From contig JARCOQ010000006.1 in assembly GCA_029207755.1 (NCBI GenBank), positions 4,752,846 through 4,816,845 of the forward strand: a stretch of DNA of 64,000 nt, read 5' to 3'. A program made the translations under genes and the position numbers. Below, in pieces: positions 52,301-61,300 of the stretch (positions are counted from its first letter, which is position 1; each line of letters starts with the position of its first letter). The notes beneath the pieces were generated by a model. That model did not search any database, was not told the origin of the DNA, and saw only the letters and a list, made by a program, of their open reading frames with translations. Source of the DNA: Chamaea fasciata (taxonomy: Eukaryota > Chordata > Aves > Passeriformes > Sylviidae).

Positions 52301-55300
52301 AATGAGACAACACCGATGTATAAAAAAGTGATCATTAAAATGAAAAGTCTTTTAATGTTTGGCTCTGGAAAGTGAGTATAAAATGTTGTCGTGCTGTTTA
52401 GGAGACAAAGTCAGAAGGTAAACCGAGCATGTTTCTTTCAGGTTTTTTCTAACAGCCTCATGAAACTCTTATCCACAAATTGTCATATTCAGTATGAATT
52501 CCTCTGTATCAGTGCAGAAGGGTTCTGTACAGTAAAGGTGTATATTTAATACAGTGTGTGATGTTACATCTGACAAGTTTCTGAGGGCTATGTGAGATGC
52601 AAAGCCCTCACCAAGGTCTTCTCAGCCAAATCCGAAGAGGATTTTTATATCATTTGTTGCATGTGGATGTGCTGCTTCATCCCAAGATGGAAGTACCTTT
52701 CATATTTTCTCTGCTTTTGTCTTTGATCAAGTTATTTTGGCTAATATTTTCAAATTCTTCACCATATTGTTTTAAAGAAAAGGATAGTTTTAGGTAAGTC
52801 TGCTGAGACTCAAATCTCACTGAGTACATGGTAAGAATGAAAAAAGCATGTAAGTCTCGAAGTTTTGGTTGAGATTCAAGTATTCTGAAAGCTCACAAGT
52901 TGTTTCTTTTTTATTAATCTGAGCTGCTTCAGAGTTAGTTGTGGGCCGAAGTCCTATTATGGCAAACTCAGTATAAAAAATGGATTAAAAGATATCAGAG
53001 CACTTGCAGTCAAAGAATAAGAAAAGAGATATATGAGATGGAGCAAACAAGAAAGCAATCAGCTTTGATCTTCAAGGCTAAGTGGTGGTTTCAGCACACC
53101 AGGAGCCCAATTATCAGAGCTGTAATATGTCTGTGGTCAAGTGAGAAGTACAAGACAACCATCAGCTATGAAACTGTATCTGAGCTTCCCAGAAACTCAA
53201 GTGTGCAGTAATTTCCTTGTACTTTAAAACTTTGATGTACTGTTCTGTATTTGTCCACGTTCACTACTGTCCTCCCAGTGAGAGGTTTGGAATACAGGAT
53301 GACAGAGCTGGGTGATAAAGCAGTGTGTGCCTCTGCTTGTATGTGGAGGGTGGTGACCAACAGAAAAGAAATATTGGTTCATGTCATTTGTAATAAAAAT
53401 CAGAAATCACGGGGGGGGAAAAAAGAACTCTTAAAGATTAGATTTTAGAGTAAGGCTACATATGTATAATTTACTTTGTGCTTGTATAAAACCCATGGTT
53501 TGCTTGCTTACTCTTCTTCTGAAGCTGCAGGCTGAAGGATCTAATCTATTTAGAACAGCAGGGCTAATTCATGTATAATGCACTGTAGAAATATTATCTC
53601 TTCTGGAGGAAGGTGATTTCAAGGCAGATAAAGAACTATTCAGTAGTAATTTTAATTGATTTTTTTCTATTGTGCTGTAATTCAGGATGTCACAGAAGGT
53701 GCAGGGAGGAACAAATCTTTAAGCAAAATCCTTACCATGTATAGGCTGTATTGAAAAAGAGTGTGAGATTATTCCTTCTCTACCATTTCAATTCATTGTC
53801 TTTTGGATCGATGCTGGTGCTGTCGGTGAATTTGACTTACAGAACTTGAAAGCCAGTTACTCTGAACTGCAGGACGCTACATAAGCCTCTCACAGTGGAT
53901 GTATATCTTGTCACAGCAAAGTTACTTCTCTTCTCTGGCATGTTGCTCAGCTTTTAAGGTTCCTCAGCCTTTCATGGCAGCTGCTATTGGCATGGGGAAT
54001 GTTTCATGTTTGGTGAAGTGAGTTGGGATGTTATTTACTGAAATAAGGGGCCAATGGTCTGGGTACTTAGGTGATGCTATGGCCAGTGCAGTAAAGGGGA
54101 GTCTTTGGAGGTACAAAAGGCCCTTCAGCACCCAGGCAGCGTGAATCAGTTATGAACCTGCCCTAAGTGAATGGCAAAACCAGATATGTAGTATTTGTAG
54201 CATATGCCAATAACTTCAGTAAAAACAACCCCCTGCCTGCACCTTTATTCCAGAATAGCAGGTGTTTTATGTGTGCCTGCATGGCAGAAAGCAAATCTTT
54301 GTGGAATAACCAAGTCCCTTTTGAGTAAGTAGACATGGATGCCAGGATGAGCTTGGCTGCCTTGGCCCAATGTTGTCCCATGCTAACATATCCTCTAAAC
54401 TGAGCCAATTAGCAGGTGCTTCTGCAGGTACTCTGTTTTGGTGCTCACACAGGCTCACTGGGAAGGCTTGGCCATGTCTGCACCGATCTCCTTGCAGGCT
54501 TTCTCTGGGAGCCTCCCTTGGATTATGTGTAAGTGCTTATGCTGTAAATATCTACTCATACAAATCAGTGCAGCTCTTCTGACTGTGTAAACTGAAGAGT
54601 GTAGTCTGCTGTTACTTGGCTCAATTCCTGATGGGCAGGAATTTTATGTATCCCAAAGAGACAGAGGATGCTGAGGAGTATGGAGATGAGCTCCACCTTC
54701 CAAAACACAAGAAGTCACAGAGAGTCTAGTAAAAGGACATCTGAAGTGAGTCAATATGCTGAATTTAGAAACACCGCTCACCTCCAATACATGCCAAACC
54801 CCTGTTCCATCAGGTCACAAGTTGTCATTGCTGGCAACACTGTACAGACTTTTTTTCTGCCGAGGTATGCAGGGATAGCTAATGGGATACATGGTTTTGC
54901 CATCCCTTAGGCATCCAGCATGAGGCATAAACTTCCATCAAGATTTAACGTCAGCAGCCATGTGCCTTTTCCCCCTTACAACACCTCCCATGTATCTTGT
55001 TTTTGCTGGCCACTGTGGAAGGAGCAGCCCCTGACTTTGGGTGATGTTTGGGTGCAGGTGGAAGATGTATGGTGGATAAGAAAACTTCTGCTTCTTGAGC
55101 ATCGTTCCCTGTTTCTTGCAGCGAGCCTGGTGGGTTTGTCCTTCAGGCCGAATCTGGCCATGGGCCATCAACAGGAGTACAGGAATACAGCACAGTTATC
55201 ACTGTAAATGGATTCAACGCAAAGACTGAGAGCATTGCATCAAAGTTAATTAATTCCTTTTTGTATGTCAATCCTATACCTCAGGTCACTCAATTATTTT

Positions 55301-58300
55301 AACGGAAAGTGAAAACAATTTAAAGCAAAGGAGCACATCAGTAGCTCTTCCCTTCTGCCATTGTGGCAGAGTATGTATCAAATTGAGAAGGTCCAGCCAC
55401 CTACCTGCCAGGAAAGCTCTTCCCTATTATTAAATAAATCCCTCTAACCAAACGTAGCAAGTGTTCTAGATTGTATTCAATCAATGGTATTTTAAAAAAG
55501 AACCCAAAATTGGAAAGCAAGCCCAGCAACCTGAACAAATAAATGGCCTTAGGATTGTACTGAAGGTTTTAGCCTCTACTCACATTATGAAGATGAATCA
55601 CTTGTTTTTTTGTCAGATTTCTCATTCTTATTGTGTATAAAACCCACCAGCTGGTCTGGGTCATAAAACAAATATGAATGTTTATTATGAGCCAACTGAC
55701 ATTGGCAAGGGTTTAGGAGTTAAAACCTGTGACCTTGTGAAGGTTGAAATACAATAAACTACAGATTAATTGGCATTCCAAAACAAAAGCATGAGCCTAT
55801 GGTCTGTACGTCAATCTTTGTTGTCCTAATGCTCTCAGATTATTGTCAAGGAAATGAATACATTTATACTTCACGGAGTATTAAAAAATTATATATATTT
55901 ATAGGGAGAGAATGTAAAAGAAATTTCATTTTCCTGTGGTAGAATATTATTTTATGCGATATTCAATAAGTAATTGTCAAATACAGTAAAATTTCTTGTC
56001 CTGGTTGTACGGTGGAGGTGCTGGCCAGTGAGGTACAAAGTTGTGTGCATAAACTCAAAGCAAATTGTAGTGGCAGGCTACAACTGGGCAGTAAGGTTGG
56101 GCTCTTGGCTGCCAGTGGTGCTTGCTCTGAGTTGCAGGAACAGCAGATGGGGCCTGTGTGCTGGGAACTTCCATGGAACTGCCTTTCTCCCTGTGCCCTG
56201 GTGAGCTACAAACCGGTACAGGAAGAGCCTTGTTGGGAAGTTCCTGAGCTCCAGCTTGGACAAACCACTGTTGGATGAGAGCTGGCTGAGAGTGGGCAGC
56301 ATGGGTCACACGATGTAAAGGAAACCTCTGTGTTTGAAAATCTAAAATTGCTCTTATTTAACCCAGTGTAAATGCATCCCTCATCAGGACAGAGATGTGT
56401 CATTCTTAATATGCAGTGCAGCTTTAGAAAGACCAAACACTAGGGAAGTAGAAGTTTGGTGTCTTTCTGCCATTTATGCATCTGGCATCATATTTCTAGC
56501 CCTAACAGAAAACTTGCTTTGTATTTGCTAGCAGATTCCCATGTATATACATAGGTGTGCACACACACACAGAATAACTTCTTAACTTTTTTGGCTTCAA
56601 AATTGCCTTTTTATGTTTTTATTTATCAGTTTGTTAATGTGATAAAGCATAAGTGTGACCCTGGTCACCATACTTGGGAGCATTACATTTATCCTTGTGA
56701 GTTTGATGATTTTAGTACTAAACTTAGGCAAATCTGAGTTTTACCGTACACGTATTTTGGGATAATTTATTACTCAGGAGGATTGATCAGTCATGACTGA
56801 GGGAAATGCGAATATTTTTAATTTATCCATTTAATGAAGTTAAAGGCAGGCTAAGAAAGTGAGTTACACTTCTTGTCCTGGAATAACCATGAGATATCTA
56901 GAAATCTAAAGATTTTTCTCAAGGAAAACCAGCAGGCATTATGAAGCTGTTGGTGCTCCGTGAAAACATTTGCTGTGGCTTCTCAGCTCTCTCTGCAGCT
57001 GTAAGTGCATTTTCACTCCTGATCCTTCTTGCATCTGTACAGAATTGCCTTGCTCACTACCACCTACTTACAACTGCAGACATAATGGGCTTGCTGTGGC
57101 TGCCAGTACAAGTACCTGTTAGTGCCAAGCAGTGTTAGCATCTGTTTGCTTCACAGCGCACACTATTTCTCCCTGATCCCTTGCCACCCCGCCCACTCCT
57201 GTCTAGTCACAGGCCCTGACTGCTCTGTAACCAGCAGCACAAGCACAGTACAGAAGTTCACGGTCCTGAGGCTCAAGCTCTTGTTCTCGTTGCAGTAAGA
57301 AGTCACCAGGTCAGAAAAGCCCACCCATGCTCCTGTATGTGCAGAATCTAATCACCATGGCTCTAGAAATAGCTGTCAGCCCCAGCTGAATGCTTCAGTT
57401 TTTCTTTTGTAGTCTATGTGCCTCTGGTTACTCTGTTATTATAATGATGACCAGCAACACCTTGTAAATGAAAGAAGTTAAACTGTTGCACGGTTCAGTG
57501 GCCAAACATGTTCTGTCCACATAACTTTTTACTTTTCCTTTTTTCAGCAGCTCTGCTTACGCTGTGTGAGAGAGGAATTTACCATCAAATTTCCATATGG
57601 AGGCAATGTTTTATAATCAGCTGAACATATTTAATCATGCATGTAGAATTACAGGATTCTTACAGGTTTTAGATTGTAGTGCAATAATTGGATCTGACTT
57701 GGGCTTTAAGAACTTGCTTTTGTTCCCTTCTCAAAGACTATTCCTCTTTGTTGACACTATGTGGAACTTGTTGAGACTTCCTTGCAGTACTTACAGAAAA
57801 ACATCCCCTAAGTACTGTAAAGAACAGGCTTCTTCAACTCTGTAACATCTTAACATTGATTACATTTTGAAGCTTTTTGTGTCATAAATACATGTTTTGA
57901 GTGTTCTGGTATGTTTTATGTAGATCTACATTATCAACTTCTTTTTCTATTTTATAATGATTGATAGGTCTTACGGAGAATATTCCTACTAATGGTTACA
58001 TGGAAGATCCAAGTCTCTGCTCCATCTGATTTAAAGTAAAGATTTGACCCATATCTCAGTGGAAACCAATGTTTCTATGAGAGTTGCTCCGTTTTATATA
58101 AATAATTATTTTGCAAAAAACGCAGTTGCTGACCATGTACCTGGACAGAATGGACACAGAATGACATAATTCAAGGTCATGTTGAATCAGGTAGAGCAGA
58201 GGCCTGAGCCCAAGTTTGCAAAGCTCTGTGTCTTGGTGAAAGCTTTTTAGGTTTGCACAGGAATTCCATCCTGAGAAAGCTATTTAACCAGAGCTGAAGC

Positions 58301-61300
58301 TAAGAAGTCTGTACCTCTTTTCTCCCTCACCCCCAAAATTTTCAGCAAATTATATTAAGCATTTTTTAAAAAAAAATTTTAAGCTGGCTGTGTAATCAGC
58401 ACTGAATCTACTGAGCAAGGACAAAGATTACTTTCTATTCTAATAGGCAATTACAATTCCCTGTTAGAAATCTTACATCAAAGTCAGAGATTGCCCAAAA
58501 TGACATGTGGAAAATCAGGTGTGATGAGGGACAAAAAAGGTTCATTTTACCGTGGCAGTTGAAGTGAGGAGGTGAAGTCAAGTCACCTTAGTTTTCTACT
58601 TTCTGTGCTTAAAACTGTGAGAATTTGCAATCCTGCTTTCATCAGAAGAGCTCCAGCAAGCCCACCTGACCCTTTTTTCAGCTGTGAGGGTAATGTGCTG
58701 TGACAGCTGCAGTGGTGTCAGTTCCACAGGCTGCTGTAGGAGCAGCCCTCTGCAGGTTAGTTTGGTGAGAAGTGTAATCAGGGTTATTTTGCATGATGTG
58801 CTCTGAAATCCAACACACATCAATGCAGGAGGAACTTTCAGTTGGAGTTCTGCATTAGGAATACTTGATAGAAACAAGAAATGCAGAAAGGGGCGTTTCC
58901 TCTGAATCATCTGGCTGTAACACAAACACCACCACAAGCTCAGGGTTTAGCAGCTGTTCTTCAACAGGGAGTTGTGGTGTGCATGTTTCTCATTTGTTTT
59001 CTATCAGAGTATAGATTTGCTAGCCTAGGCCTTCTGCAAGCTCACAGCAACTTTTGGGGTTGTCTCTCCACATTGGTCTCTTGTGTCTCAGCACCACAGA
59101 AAAAAACTTCAGCTTTTCTGGGCTAATGTTTCAGTCATCACAGCTGATGGATCCGGGTCCATGGTCTCTTCCTCTTGTGTTCTGAGACAGAAAAATGATC
59201 TTCGATTTCTAAGATTAGATGGTCTAATGCACATATTTAAGCCAAATTAATCAATGTGTTCTTTTTGACAGTTTACAGTGTCTGTGATTTTTTTTTTGTC
59301 CATGATTAGGGTTTTCTTCAAGCTCCAGCATCCTGGATTTATCTGACTTAACTTTTGTAGCAGAAAATGTTTTTAGCTAATGAGATAGGATAAACGTGTT
59401 AAGGTGAATGCTAAAAGCTACAGAACAAATAAAAAGACTGAAGAATTTCATGATTTATGAGAAATTGTGATGCAAGATGTTTGAATAGTTAAGAGCATTT
59501 TTCAGTCTTAACAGTATTTAATTTTGTCTTGTGCCTTTTCCTTTCTCTAAACTTGTTTCTTATTCATTTAAATACTTGTTTCTCTTCATTTCTCTGCCTT
59601 TTTTTCTGTGCATGCTTTTAATGTTTTCTTCTAAAATTTATATCTGTAGTCTGTCTCATTAATCCCTTCCTTCTCCTCTTTGATGTTTGTGCTGTGGACT
59701 TCATCCATTTCCCAGCAGACTTCTCCAAACTCTCATTGCATGATAAAGCACTGGGCCAATTAGCCCAGGAACAAGGTTTTCCCTCCCTTCCTTGTCCAAA
59801 TCCCTGAAGCACAGGCAGATAATGCTTTGGAGACTGGATGTTGCTATTTGCTGCAGCATGCAGAGCTAATGGAGCGGCGTAGCCTGGAGAAGGACTGTAG
59901 CATAAAAAGCCTGTGGATGCTGTGCTGCTGCCCTGCTTCCAGCACATCTTCAGGCTTGTGCTCGGGGTTTAATTTGTGTAACGCACTCTCTGCTCCTCTC
60001 ATTGAAGCTTTATCCCCTCATGAGAGGGTTCTTCAGAGAGTATTTCAAAAGCCTGTTCTAAAAAAAGCCCAGTGACTCAATCGTTGATGTGTGTAAGTCA
60101 GAGGGGCTGCTCCCGAGGTTGAGCGCGATGAGGCTGGGGAAGGAAACCAAGGGGTGGGATCCTGTTGCCACTGGGACTTGTATGGACTTGGAGCGACCAA
60201 ATCATCAGGACCTCATCCTTCCTGTTAGGGTGAGCACTTTGGCCCCAGTCCAGGACTGCATTTTGTTTCTAAGTGCACAGTCTCACAGCTCTGTGTTCGT
60301 AGTCAGTGTAAGGCCATTTTCAGTCAGCTGGAAGGAAAAGGCGTTGGGGGTAGTGGCCCAAAGTTCCCCATGTCAAATTTTACTTCAGCGCTGCACCGCT
60401 AAGATTTTGTGCAAGACATCCCTCTCCTGATTTCTCCCCACACACTGACTGTAGCTGGGTGATGAGGATTAAAGCAATTACGTTTGTATAGCATTTTGAA
60501 TGTTAAAAGCTGTTACGTAACCAAGTGTTACTATTTGGGGGTGTGCTGCAGTGCAGCAGATCTTGGTGCGAGCGGTCGGGATGTTGGGAGGGCACTGAAC
60601 CTGAGGCAACGGGGCACGGGACTGGCTGTGCGCCCCTGCTGATGAGTCACTGTCTGGGGGAAAATGTGCCCTTTGGCCACCCTACTGACTGGTGAATCAG
60701 CTGATGTGACACCAGCGCGGAGGCAGAGAGAGTCCCTGTGCTGTGGGAGAGTGTTCTGAGGAGAGGGTTGCGCTGTTTCTGTGCGTTGCCAGGAAGTTGT
60801 GAATTAATTTTTACAAAACCAAAGTTTTCAAGTTAATTCATCTGTCAGTCAAGTGATTCTGTAACTGTGAATTATGGAATATATGATTATTATTAGTTTA
60901 AGGTCAGTGTTTATCAAAATCTGCTGGGTGAGTTTGGGTTTTTAGTTTATTTGTTTCTGGGGGGATGTTTGTTGTTTGCTTGTGGGGGTTTTTTGTTTGT
61001 TTTTTGGGTTTGGTTTTTTTTTCAGGTTCTTCCTATTTAGCATGGAGGCAAATCCATGCAAGATCAATAAAAAAGTAACTTTTTCAGCATTGCACTTCAA
61101 GGGCAACAACAGGAAAATATGGGGGAGGGGAGAAAAAAACCAACCCTGTCTTTCCCCCCCAAAAACAAAGCAAACAAAAAAACCCTCAAAGAAACCCAAA
61201 CCAAAAATTAAACAGCTAATAAAAAAGCTACTTTCTGTTGATGAGTTCCAGAGTCGTTGTTGTGGGCTTGTGTTGGCTTACAATGTGTGTGGCCTACCTT

